37,446 nucleotides of DNA from Collinsella aerofaciens. GTDB lineage: Bacteria; Actinomycetota; Coriobacteriia; Coriobacteriales; Coriobacteriaceae. The translations under genes were made by a program, and so were the position numbers. Below the pieces are notes generated by a model. That model was not told the DNA's origin. It searched no databases and saw nothing but the letters and a program-made list of their open reading frames with translations. The DNA lies in assembly GCF_015558785.1 (NCBI RefSeq), contig NZ_JADMOP010000018.1, positions 1 to 37,446 of the forward strand, read 5' to 3'. Positions 22,341-29,895 of this stretch are shown here, piece after piece (positions within the stretch are counted from its first letter, which is position 1; every line of letters starts with the position of its first letter).

Positions 22341-24188
22341 ATGTGCGGAATTGTCGGCTACACCGGCTCTGATATTGCAAAGAACATCCTGGTCACGGGC
22401 CTCAAGCGTATGGAGTATCGCGGCTATGACTCCTCGGGCGTCGCGCTCGAGGTGGGCGAGGGCGCCGCGGCGCACCTCGATGTCATCCGCCGCGTGGGCA
22501 AGGTCGCGGGCTTGGAGAGCGAGCTTTCCAACATTGACAGCGACGCTACCTGCGGTATCGGCCACACCCGTTGGGCCACCCACGGCAAGCCCTCCGTCGT
22601 TAACGCTCACCCCCACACCAGCTGTGACGGTCGTATCGCCATCGTCCACAACGGCATCATCGAGAACTTCGCCGAGCTGCGCGAAGAGCTGGAGGGCCGC
22701 GGCCACCACTTTAAGAGCGAGACCGATACCGAGGTCTTCGCGCATCTGATCGAAGAGGCTTATGCCGAGACGCACGACCTGATGGCCTCCGTGCGCGAGG
22801 CTTGCACCCACGTGGTCGGTGCCTATGGCCTGGCCGCCGTGTGCGCTGACGAGCCCGGCGTGATCGCCGTGGCCCGCAAGGATTCCCCGATCGTGGTCGG
22901 CGTGGGCGAGACCGGCGCCTATGTCGCCTCCGATGTCATCGCGCTCATCGACGCCACCCGCGATGTCGTGGTGCTCGAGGACGGTCAGTTTGCCAAGCTC
23001 GCGCCCGCAGGCGTCGAGTACACCGACGAGGCCGGCAACGTTATCGAGCCCAAGGTCACCCACATCGACTGGGACCTGGATATGGCAGAAAAGGGCGGTT
23101 ATCCCGACTTTATGCTCAAGGAGATTCACGAGCAGCCGCGCGTCGTGCGCGACACGCTGGTTGGTCGTATGACACCGGCCGGCGAGCTCGACATCGACGA
23201 GCTGGGCCTTTCGCTCGAGGAACTCAACGACATCGACCGCGTCTACGTGATCGCTTGCGGCACCAGCTATCACGCTGGCCTCATTGCCAAGAATCTCATT
23301 GAGGGCTGGGCTCGCATCCCCACCGAGGTGGAGGCGGCCAGCGAGTTCCGTTATCGCAACCCCATCATCACGCCGACAACACTTGTCGTTGCCGTGTCCC
23401 AGTCGGGCGAGACGGCCGATACCCTTGCCGCCATTCGCGACGCGCGCATCAAGGGTGCCAAGGTCTTCGGCATCACCAACGTGGTGGGCAGCCCCGTGGC
23501 ACGTGAGAGCGACGGCGTCATCTACACCAAGGCCAACAAGGAGATCGCGGTCGCCTCGACCAAGAGCTTCATCGGCCAGGTCGTGAGCCTGACGCTGCTG
23601 GCTCTGCTGCTGGCGCAGGTCAAGTACCGCCTGACCACCAAGCAAGCGCGCATGCTGTTCCGCGAGCTTTCCGATACGGCCGAGCAGATCCAGTGGATTT
23701 TGGATACCCAAACCGAGGCCGTGCATGAGGCCGCCCTGCTGTGCAAGGATGCGCAGTCGGCGTTGTTCGTGGGCCGCGGCATGGGTGCCGCTATTTCCTA
23801 CGAGGGTGCGCTCAAGCTCAAGGAAGTCAGCTACCTGCACGCCGAGGCATATGCCGCCGGTGAGATGAAGCATGGCCCCATTGCCCTGATCGACCCGGGC
23901 TTCCCTGTCATCGCTGTGGCCACCAAGAGTGCCACCTACGACAAGACCGTGTCGAACCTTATGGAGTGCAAGGCGCGCGGCGCCAAGGTCATCGTCGTTG
24001 CCGCCGAGGGCGACGAGGAGATCAACAAGATTGCCGACTGCATCATCCGCGTGCCGGCAGTCCGCGACGTGTTCAGCCCCATCACGGCGAGCGTTCCGCT
24101 GCAGCTGCTCGCCCGCGAGGTCGCCATCCTGCGCGGCTGCGACGTCGACCAGCCTCGTAACCTGGCCAAGAGCGTCACGGTAGAGTAG
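22341..24188 (+). CDS. glmS: glutamine-fructose-6-phosphate aminotransferase (isomerising)
   Basis: A 615-residue enzyme making glucosamine-6-phosphate from fructose-6-phosphate and glutamine, the first step toward UDP-GlcNAc and peptidoglycan. After Met removal, C2 of MCGIVGYTG is the glutaminase nucleophile; this fixes the start at 22341 although the frame is open 21 codons upstream. The Ntn glutaminase domain (1-~235) has GYDSSGVAL and HTRWATHG. Two SIS isomerase domains follow, with CGTSYHAG, SQSGETADT and ending QPRNLAKSVTVE. No glmS ribozyme is visible: only ~70 nt separate the likely transcription start from the gene. It is divergent from the LacI regulator. Confidence 0.97.
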   Translation: MCGIVGYTGSDIAKNILVTGLKRMEYRGYDSSGVALEVGEGAAAHLDVIRRVGKVAGLESELSNIDSDATCGIGHTRWATHGKPSVVNAHPHTSCDGRIAIVHNGIIENFAELREELEGRGHHFKSETDTEVFAHLIEEAYAETHDLMASVREACTHVVGAYGLAAVCADEPGVIAVARKDSPIVVGVGETGAYVASDVIALIDATRDVVVLEDGQFAKLAPAGVEYTDEAGNVIEPKVTHIDWDLDMAEKGGYPDFMLKEIHEQPRVVRDTLVGRMTPAGELDIDELGLSLEELNDIDRVYVIACGTSYHAGLIAKNLIEGWARIPTEVEAASEFRYRNPIITPTTLVVAVSQSGETADTLAAIRDARIKGAKVFGITNVVGSPVARESDGVIYTKANKEIAVASTKSFIGQVVSLTLLALLLAQVKYRLTTKQARMLFRELSDTAEQIQWILDTQTEAVHEAALLCKDAQSALFVGRGMGAAISYEGALKLKEVSYLHAEAYAAGEMKHGPIALIDPGFPVIAVATKSATYDKTVSNLMECKARGAKVIVVAAEGDEEINKIADCIIRVPAVRDVFSPITASVPLQLLAREVAILRGCDVDQPRNLAKSVTVE

Positions 24189-24213
24189 TTGGTTCCGCCG
24201 TTCTAGCGGCTAA

Positions 24214-24254
24214 GGCCCGGCTCCGCGTCATTAGACGGAGCCGGGCCCTTTTTT
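24214..24254 (+). terminator. terminator after glmS
   Basis: GGCCCGGCTCCG (24214-24225) pairs perfectly with CGGAGCCGGGCC (24236-24247), followed by C and six T. Confidence 0.9.
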
Positions 24255-24261
24255 GCATTTG

Positions 24262-24307
24262 ACCAGATAAAACCTGCCAAAATGAACCTGTCCCTTTTTG
24301 GCGGGTT
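24262..24307 (+). repeat. CCAGATAAAACCTGCC hairpin repeat, copy 4
   Basis: ACCAGATAAAACCTGCC followed by AAAATGAACCTGTCCC and TTTTTGGCGGGTT. It directly follows the glmS terminator, and its last bases overlap the stop codon of the convergent GntR gene. Confidence 0.85.
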
Positions 24308-25037
24308 AGCGGAGCTTGCTGGTCTCGAAGTACTCGGGGAACTGGTCCAGAACCTCGGTTTGGTTGCGGAACATCATGTGCAGGTGCTTGCTGACCAAAA
24401 AGCTCGCTTCGATGGGGTCGCGACCGGCGATGGCGCGGCGAATCTGCTTGTGCTCGTTCACGATGTCCTGATTGTCGAGAACCTGCGTGGCGGCGCGCAG
24501 CCAGCGGAAGCGCTCCAGGTCGGCATTGGTCTCTTCGAGCCACGACCACACGGTGCTGCGACATGCGATGCTAAAAATCATGTGATGCATGAGGTTGTCG
24601 CTCAAAAAGAAGCCGATGCGATCCTCTTCGGCCATGGCTTTTTCCTGCAGCACGATGGCGCGGTCGAGCTGCTCGATGCCGGCCGACGTGGCTCGCGCAC
24701 AGCACTCCACGATCACCTGCTTTTCCAGATGCTCGCGGATGTAACAGGCACTCTCGGCAAGGGTGAGGTTGATGGGTGAGACGTAGGTGCCGCTCTGGGG
24801 CACGGTGCGCACCAGGCCCTCTTGCGCCAGACGCACCAGTGCCTCGCGCACAGGGGTGCGCCCCATATCCAGGTCGTCACAAAGTTGCTTGACGCCCAGC
24901 TTTTCGCCCGGCTTGTAGTCCAGGTAGACGATTTTGCGTCGAATGGTGTGGTAGGACTGGTCCTGTAGGCTCGTTTCCTGCTCGCCGACGTGCATCGATT
25001 CTTCCATAGCGCCTCGCAACTGTTCTATCAAACTCAT
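24306..25037 (-). CDS. GntR-family regulator with FCD domain
   Basis: A 243-residue regulator. The winged helix (about 27-95) contains IRRKIVYLDYKPGEKL, the typical GntR opening, then LDMGRTPVREALVRLAQEGLV and SGTYVSP. The FCD sensor domain (about 105-230) has DNLMHHMIF and EHKQIRRAI...SKHLHMM, supplying the His/Asp residues that bind a metal and often a carboxylic acid. Divergent from the YeiH-type transporter with 163 bp between starts, so that gene is the likely target. Start choice is open: ATG at 25037 has no ribosome-binding site and may be leaderless, while ATG at 25007 has GCGAGG upstream. Confidence 0.88.
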   Translation of the reverse strand: MSLIEQLRGAMEESMHVGEQETSLQDQSYHTIRRKIVYLDYKPGEKLGVKQLCDDLDMGRTPVREALVRLAQEGLVRTVPQSGTYVSPINLTLAESACYIREHLEKQVIVECCARATSAGIEQLDRAIVLQEKAMAEEDRIGFFLSDNLMHHMIFSIACRSTVWSWLEETNADLERFRWLRAATQVLDNQDIVNEHKQIRRAIAGRDPIEASFLVSKHLHMMFRNQTEVLDQFPEYFETSKLR

Positions 25038-25200
25038 ATGTCAGTTGTTAATTATGCCGCGAATCAGCTCTCCGCGGTGGGTAATTCGGCTGTTGCCTGA
25101 GAACTATTGCGGCATCTTAGTCTGTGTTTGCGCAAGGCTGCGCTCAATGTTGCCGTATCATAAGCCGTCGCAAACGTGAAATAGAAAGAAGGAATCCCAT

Positions 25201-26235
25201 ATGCAACTGGCAAATATCGTACGCGAGCGCTGGAAAGGCGTCTTGTTCTGCCTTATCATCGCCATTCCCGCGACATTGCTCGGCAAACAAATTGAGGTGG
25301 TCGGCGGTCCGGTATTTGCCATCCTTTTTGGCATGGTCCTGGCGCTCGTCTTTCCCAAGAATCGTCGCGAACAGCTCGCCGCCGGCGTCACCTATACGTC
25401 CAAAAAAGTCTTGCAGTACGCGGTTATCCTGCTTGGCTTTGGCATGAACCTCTCCCAGATTCTGTCCAAGGGCGCCCAGTCGCTGCCGATTATCGTGGCG
25501 ACAATCTCGACATCGCTTGTCATCGCCTTTGTGCTCTGCCGCGTCATGAATGTGCCGGGTAAGATCGCGACGCTTATAGGTGTGGGTTCGTCGATTTGCG
25601 GCGGTTCTGCCGTCGCCGCGACCGCGCCCGTCATCGATGCCGACGATCGCGAGATTGCCCAAGCTATTTCGGTCATCTTCCTGTTTAACGTTATCGCGGC
25701 GCTCGTGTTTCCGACGCTCGGCGGCATGCTCGGGCTGACCAACGAGGGCTTTGGCCTGTTTGCCGGTACCGCCATCAACGACACCTCGTCGGTAACGGCT
25801 GCGGCGAGCGCCTGGGACAGCATGCATCCCGGCGCCAATGTGCTCGAGAGCGCCACGGTGGTCAAGCTCACCAGAACGCTGGCCATTATCCCCATCACGT
25901 TGGTCCTCGCATGCTGGCAGATGCATCTGGCGCGCAAGGCCGGCGGCGACGCCAAAAGCACGTTCTCGCTTAAGCGCGCGTTTCCCATGTTTGTGCTGTT
26001 CTTTGTGCTGGCGAGCGTAATCACCACGGTGCTTCAGCTTCCCGCGTCTTTTACGGCGCCCATCAAGGAGCTGTCGAAGCTCTTTATCGTGATGGCCATG
26101 GCGGCTATTGGTTTTAATACCGATATCGTCGAGCTGGTCAAAAAGGGCGGCAAGCCCATCGCGCTGGGCTTTTGCTGCTGGATTGGCATTGCGTGCATGA
26201 GTTTGGGAATGCAACACGTACTGGGAATCTGGTAG
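25201..26235 (+). CDS. YeiH/UPF0324-family membrane transporter (putative sulfate exporter)
   Basis: A 344-residue integral membrane protein with about ten hydrophobic segments. Family stretches: QYAVILLGFGMNLSQ (about 75-89), GVGSSICGGSAVAATAPVI (about 127-145) and FAGTAINDTSSVTAAAS (about 186-202). Members are annotated as putative sulfate exporters and have been linked to taurine/sulfonate or cysteine metabolism; direct biochemical proof is thin. The start follows AAAGAAGGAATCCC. Divergent from the GntR/FCD gene, which may sense a sulfonate-derived acid. No terminator is obvious downstream. Confidence 0.88.
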   Translation: MQLANIVRERWKGVLFCLIIAIPATLLGKQIEVVGGPVFAILFGMVLALVFPKNRREQLAAGVTYTSKKVLQYAVILLGFGMNLSQILSKGAQSLPIIVATISTSLVIAFVLCRVMNVPGKIATLIGVGSSICGGSAVAATAPVIDADDREIAQAISVIFLFNVIAALVFPTLGGMLGLTNEGFGLFAGTAINDTSSVTAAASAWDSMHPGANVLESATVVKLTRTLAIIPITLVLACWQMHLARKAGGDAKSTFSLKRAFPMFVLFFVLASVITTVLQLPASFTAPIKELSKLFIVMAMAAIGFNTDIVELVKKGGKPIALGFCCWIGIACMSLGMQHVLGIW

Positions 26236-26287
26236 AGAAGTAGCTTGTTTGCGTGCTGCGTGCTGGCGAGCGCATTCTCACGGTGGA

Positions 26288-26376
26288 GCGATAGGAGCTC
26301 TTGCGGGTATGGCTTGTCCGCAGGTTTATAAGTCCCGAAGAGCTCTTATCGCCCCGCCAGGATGGCGATGCGGGGC
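26288..26376. other. structured region upstream of the Fis-type regulator
   Basis: GCGATAGGAGCTCTT (26288-26302) pairs with AAGAGCTCTTATCGC (26338-26352, one G-U), enclosing an inner GCGG/CCGC stem. A second hairpin GCCCCGC/GCGGGGC (26351-26357, 26370-26376) overlaps the first by two bases. ATCGCC (26348) can pair instead with GGCGAT (26364). These mutually exclusive folds could make a switch, but no promoter is evident upstream, and I cannot match a known riboswitch. Confidence 0.4.
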
Positions 26377-26501
26377 AACACCTATACTCGCAGGACGGCG
26401 CTTTCTGCCCTATAGTGTTTGATGAGCAATATCGTTCAATTTTGAAACACTCGGTCGTGCGACCGTCGGCGGTTGCACGTCGCCGCGGACAGGGGCAAAT
26501 C

Positions 26502-27719
26502 ATGGATAGCAATGCTAAGCTGAACATCTTGACCGATGCCCTAGCTGCTGCCGGGGCCTCGGCATTAGCAATCGATGCGCGTGGGGACGTCGCGATCTCG
26601 ACCATGAATGACGCGGCGCTTGAGCGGGATGTGGCGGCTTTTGTCGCTGAGCGCCTCGACCGTATAGGAGACGGCGCGCGTCTGGTTATGGGGCGTGAGG
26701 GTACGCGCCTGAGCCTGACCGTTCGCCCCACCGACAAAGAGGGCGGGAGGCTTTGGGTCGTTGTGGTCCGCGAGGTGCGCGGTGCCGCGGCGCATGCGGG
26801 CATCGAGTGGCTCAACGCCGACGAAGTTGAGGTCCGCTATGAATCGAGCGCGTACGGCATCGTTGAGGGGGCGGCCTCGGTGGCTGTACCGGTTACCGAG
26901 AGCTATGCGCGCGGCGTGCCCCTTATGCTCGAGGGCGAGCTGGGAGCGGGTCAGGTCGAGATTGCCAAGCGCCTCTATCTGGATGGCCCTTTTGTCGATC
27001 AGCCCTTTGTTTCCGTCGCGCTCGATGAACTCACCGATCGCGGTTGGCGCCATGTGCTCAAAAGCTCCGAATCGCCGCTGTTCCAAACGGGGCTGACCCT
27101 TTGCATTGAGGGCTGGAATGCGGTTGGCCCCCAGCGCCTCCGCGAGCTGGTCTCCACGATGACCGACACCGCGTTGGCGACGCGCTGCCATGTGGTGCTG
27201 ACGGCGAATGACATGCCGGGCGGCGGCGAAAGTGATCAAGCCGCCTTTGTGACCGAGCGCTTCGCCTGTGCGGTGAGCGTCGCGCCGGCAATCGCCGAGC
27301 AGGGAGCCGCGTCGACGAAGGTCGCGCGCTATTTGGAATATCTCGCTGATGCATTTGGGACGGCAGCGCCCACGCTGTCTGCCGCGGCGACGAAGACGCT
27401 CGATGCTTACCGCTGGCCGCGCAACTATCTGCAGCTCCGCGAGGTCTCGGAACGACTGTATATATTGGTGGGGACGGGCACGGTGGACCGCGCTGTGGCG
27501 GAGGAAGTGTTCGCCCAAGAGGACGTGATTAAGACCGCAACCTTTGGCGCCCCGACGCTTGAAAGTGACCTGTATATCCTGCGACCGCTGGCCGATACCG
27601 AGCGAGATATCGCGCATCTGGTTGTAGACCATCTCCACGGCAACCGAACCCGTGCGGCGGAGGTGCTGGGCATAAGCCGTACAACGCTGTGGCGCTTGCT
27701 GAAGGACGATGACCGTTGA
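26502..27719 (+). CDS. Fis-type HTH regulator with degenerate NtrC-like AAA+ domain
   Basis: A 405-residue protein. The C-terminus is a Fis-type helix-turn-helix (NRTRAAEVLGISRTTLWRLL, 381-400), as in NtrC-family activators. The middle keeps the AAA+ layout: GVPLMLEGELGAGQVEIAK (138-156) sits where GExGTGKE would be, with the Walker lysine replaced by Gln, and RWPRNYLQLREV (304-315) matches the WPGNVREL motif. No GAFTGA loop or acidic Walker B is seen, so ATP-driven sigma-54 activation is unlikely. The N-terminus (1-115) may be a sensor domain. The start at 26502 follows AGGGGC; the frame is open 67 codons upstream. Confidence 0.75.
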   Translation: MDSNAKLNILTDALAAAGASALAIDARGDVAISTMNDAALERDVAAFVAERLDRIGDGARLVMGREGTRLSLTVRPTDKEGGRLWVVVVREVRGAAAHAGIEWLNADEVEVRYESSAYGIVEGAASVAVPVTESYARGVPLMLEGELGAGQVEIAKRLYLDGPFVDQPFVSVALDELTDRGWRHVLKSSESPLFQTGLTLCIEGWNAVGPQRLRELVSTMTDTALATRCHVVLTANDMPGGGESDQAAFVTERFACAVSVAPAIAEQGAASTKVARYLEYLADAFGTAAPTLSAAATKTLDAYRWPRNYLQLREVSERLYILVGTGTVDRAVAEEVFAQEDVIKTATFGAPTLESDLYILRPLADTERDIAHLVVDHLHGNRTRAAEVLGISRTTLWRLLKDDDR

Positions 27720-27803
27720 GCGAGGCGCCCGTGACCGCACGCGACGCGTGTGCTACAGTCCAAAGCGTTATTGTTTCGATTTGGTTACGGCGTGCGAGGG
27801 CAT

Positions 27804-28379
27804 ATGGCTGAGACTTCAAAACCGAGCCGCAGAAGGCGGAGTGCCGCGCCGGTCAACCGACGCACAACATCGGTGACGTGGGGCAAACACGCCTCGGGGT
27901 TTGATGGCTCGTTCAAGCGCACTAAATACGGCTATCCTTCGGCAAGCGCCCGCTTGGCAATGCAGGCAGAGTCCTCGCTGTGGGGCCGCAAACGCGTGGT
28001 GGGCTCAAAGCTCAAGCACGACGGAACGCTCGGCTACATCAGCCGCGGGGCGGCTCGCCGCAGTGGGCTCAATCCCGCCGGCTGGCATCGCTACGTGCCG
28101 ATCGTGGCCGCCGTTGCAGTGATCGTCATCGCGCTCGCTGCGCTCGGATATGCCGGCGGTGGCGCCAACTTGGACGCAATGTTTAAATCGCCCGAGCTCG
28201 CGCATGTAGGTACAGAAGTTGTCGAGGGCGCTCAGGCCCAGACGAGCGTCGCGCCCCAGCGCGGTATCGTTGCGGCGGCCTCCACCATCGCCGATGTGCA
28301 AAAGGACGAAGACAAGCAAGGCGACGACGTCGATGCGAATCAGACGAGCGAAACGGCAATAACTCCATCGGCGGGATAA
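27804..28379 (+). CDS. hypothetical single-pass membrane protein with basic N-terminus
   Basis: A 191-residue protein I do not recognise. The first ~90 residues are strongly basic (SRRRRSAAPVNRRT near the start, later RRSGLNPAGWHRY) and rich in Gly/Ser. One transmembrane helix follows (about 94-113, PIVAAVAVIVIALAALGYAG). The last ~75 residues are Ala/Asp/Gln-rich and probably extracytoplasmic and disordered. The start at 27804 follows GCGAGGG; the frame extends 18 codons upstream. 84 bp downstream of the Fis-type regulator, so possibly cotranscribed. Confidence 0.65.
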   Translation: MAETSKPSRRRRSAAPVNRRTTSVTWGKHASGFDGSFKRTKYGYPSASARLAMQAESSLWGRKRVVGSKLKHDGTLGYISRGAARRSGLNPAGWHRYVPIVAAVAVIVIALAALGYAGGGANLDAMFKSPELAHVGTEVVEGAQAQTSVAPQRGIVAAASTIADVQKDEDKQGDDVDANQTSETAITPSAG

Positions 28380-28389
28380 GTTGCGAGTG

Positions 28390-28426
28390 GGGCAGCTAAT
28401 TTGGGACGGGGCTTTTTTAGCTGCCC
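28390..28426. repeat. hairpin with GGGACGGGGC loop
   Basis: GGGCAGCTAA (28390-28399) pairs perfectly with TTAGCTGCCC (28417-28426). The 17-nt loop contains TTTGGGACGGGGC followed by T's. It may terminate the preceding gene or belong to the same loose group of GGGAC-containing palindromic repeats seen elsewhere here. Confidence 0.6.
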
Positions 28427-28468
28427 AAGACAGTGGCTCATTCGATGTCAGTCGCCAAAAGCGAGCGA

Positions 28469-28601
28469 GCCGCATTTGCGCCAAGGTGACGTGAAATGAG
28501 AGGGCGCTGACCTTCTGGTCGCGCCCTCGAAATTGAACGTCAGATTGGCGTGAATGCGGCCCGCGCAGCGTCAACGAGCCCGCCGTTCGGTAGAATGGCG
28601 G
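28469..28601 (+). ncRNA. structured element with covarying stems, copy 2 (strand tentative)
   Basis: Outer stem 28469-28484 with 28545-28560, GG/GA loop, TGACGT/ACGTCA (28487-28492, 28537-28542), loops GAAATGA/GAAATTGA, inner stem GAGGGCGC..GACC/GGTC..GCGCCCTC and loop TTCT. CCCGCGCAGCG follows, then a terminal hairpin CCGCCGTTC-ggta-GAATGGCGG (28580-28601). Spacing matches copy 1 at 18966, while stem bases differ in compensating pairs. It sits 6 bp from the end of the convergent nitroreductase gene. Confidence 0.65.
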
Positions 28602-28607
28602 AACTAA

Positions 28608-29129
28608 TTACCTTACGTAGACCACGTTGTCGCGGCGGGGTTTGGGCTCGGGCAGCGTGTCCTCGGCATAGCCCAGAATGCAGTGACCGACACCGCGCAG
28701 GCTGCCGTCGGCGGGTAGACCCCAACTGGCCAGTAGCTCCAGGCCCTCGGGCGAATCGAAAACCTCGTGGGCGCGATGAATCCAGCACGAATCAACGCCC
28801 AGCGCATAGGCAGCGTTGAGCAGGTTGCCCATGGCGAGCGAGCCGTCTTCCAGATGTGTGGGCACGCTGCGGTCAACCAGCACCACCACAACGGTCTTGG
28901 CGCCATAGAAGGGGTCGCTGTTGCTGCCCATGACTTGCGCGTTGAGCTGCGAGAGACGCTCGACGGTCGCGGGGTCGGTGACGGCGACAAACGTCACCGG
29001 CTGGCGGCCCATGCCGCTCGGTGCATATTGGCCGGCTTCGATAATACGTGCAAGCTTTTCGGCCTCGACGGGACGATCGCTGTAGTTGCGGCAGCTGCGG
29101 CGGTGAATGAGTGCTTCGATAGTCTCCAT
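28608..29129 (-). CDS. nitroreductase-family FMN oxidoreductase
   Basis: A 173-residue flavoprotein of the nitroreductase superfamily, probably an NAD(P)H-dependent dimer in the cytoplasm. The N-terminus IEALIHRRSCRNYSDRPV contains the FMN-phosphate Arg cluster. YAPSGMGRQPVTFVAV (about 36-51) and the C-terminal GVGHCILGYAE are family features, and LAMGNLLNAAYALGVDSCWI is the core helix. Substrate unknown. The start at 29129 was chosen for AAGGAGACACC upstream; the frame extends 32 codons further without a site. Confidence 0.9.
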   Translation of the reverse strand: METIEALIHRRSCRNYSDRPVEAEKLARIIEAGQYAPSGMGRQPVTFVAVTDPATVERLSQLNAQVMGSNSDPFYGAKTVVVVLVDRSVPTHLEDGSLAMGNLLNAAYALGVDSCWIHRAHEVFDSPEGLELLASWGLPADGSLRGVGHCILGYAEDTLPEPKPRRDNVVYVR

Positions 29130-29423
29130 GGTGTCTCCTTGCGGTGGCGTTGCAGATGCCCCGTTCATACCCGTCGGGCTCAAACGATAGACGGTCAATT
29201 GCCCGGCCAAAAGGATAGATTCCAATTGGGAAAGTAGGTTTGCATAAAAGTACCTTCAGAATGTGACAAACAAATGGGATGGTTAAACGTTTTATCCCGT
29301 CTACCCTGCGGTTTTTTACCACTTGCCTAAATGACGAACGCATAACCTCTGATAAGGGTTTTACTAAAGGAGTACCAACGTTTATCAATGCGCCGTGGTG
29401 GCGCCGGGCCAGGAGGTAACATC
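29130..29423. other. 294-bp divergent intergenic region with a small hairpin
   Basis: No gene. It holds the promoters of the divergent nitroreductase and the small hypothetical gene. GCGCC-gtggt-GGCGC (29390-29404) is a perfect hairpin about 6 bp before the AGGAGG of the next gene, close enough to affect ribosome access. Confidence 0.45.
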
Positions 29424-29714
29424 ATGTTCCAGGCTGGAGATGTCGTCGAGACCGATTTCGAAGGATTTCTGAAGCTGCTGCGTTCCAAGACGCGCGCTTT
29501 CGTGTCGATCAACGATCACGAGTACTACATCACGCACACCGATGGCTATTGGCGTGTTCAGGATTGCGAGGCCCTCAACGACAAGGGCCACTTTACTGAC
29601 TGTTCTGAGTTGGTCAACACGGTCTGCGAGGTCGTCGAGCTGCCGTGGATTGCCGGCAAGAGCCTGCATGACAGCTTCTCGGGCGCTACGGTCTATGAGG
29701 CCGTCGCCGCTTAA
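29424..29714 (+). CDS. small conserved-looking hypothetical protein
   Basis: A 96-residue, soluble, acidic protein I do not recognise. It begins MFQAGDVVETDFEGFLKLL, has an aromatic-rich middle (HEYYITHTDGYWRVQD) and three Cys (about 48, 60 and 68). There is no transmembrane segment or signal peptide. The start at 29424 has a strong AGGAGG 8 nt upstream and a strong terminator follows, both arguing that it is a real, well-expressed monocistronic gene. The longer frame from 29388 lacks a ribosome-binding site. Confidence 0.75.
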   Translation: MFQAGDVVETDFEGFLKLLRSKTRAFVSINDHEYYITHTDGYWRVQDCEALNDKGHFTDCSELVNTVCEVVELPWIAGKSLHDSFSGATVYEAVAA

Positions 29715-29741
29715 CAGGCAATAAAACCCGATTTTCACGTG

Positions 29742-29776
29742 ACCGCTGGCGCCGCCCCCGCGCCGGCGGTCTTTTT
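29742..29776 (+). terminator. terminator after the small hypothetical gene
   Basis: ACCGCTGGCGC (29742-29752) pairs with GCGCCGGCGGT (29760-29770, one T-G) over a C-rich loop, then CTTTTT. Confidence 0.88.
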
Positions 29777-29819
29777 CTGCCGATAGGCCATAAAAATGCA
29801 CGCATTTGTGGAGAGCCTG

Positions 29820-29880
29820 TTGACGATAGTCAAAACTCGGACTAATCTAGAGACACATAATTGGTCAAAAATCGGACAAT
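29820..29880 (+). promoter_or_regulatory. MarR operon promoter with two tandem operator-like sites
   Basis: TTGACG (29820-29825) and TAATCT (29843-29848) have a 17-nt spacer. A 14-bp core GTCAAAACTCGGAC fills that spacer (29829-29842, within TAGTC...GACTA). A second core GTCAAAAATCGGAC lies at 29864-29877, 35 bp downstream and after the likely start site. Each core has GTC/GAC dyad ends. The layout suggests direct repression by the MarR protein encoded next. Confidence 0.65.
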
Positions 29881-29895
29881 TGAATGGTGGGATAG

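Noticed and set aside
22101-23873. 590-codon minus-strand frame antisense to glmS
   Set aside because: Shadow of glmS codon bias; no recognisable domain, and its composition is typical of antisense frames in GC-rich genes.
26288-26376. 6S RNA or 4.5S SRP RNA gene
   Set aside because: Too short for 6S, lacks the conserved SRP tetraloop region, and has no clear promoter or terminator.
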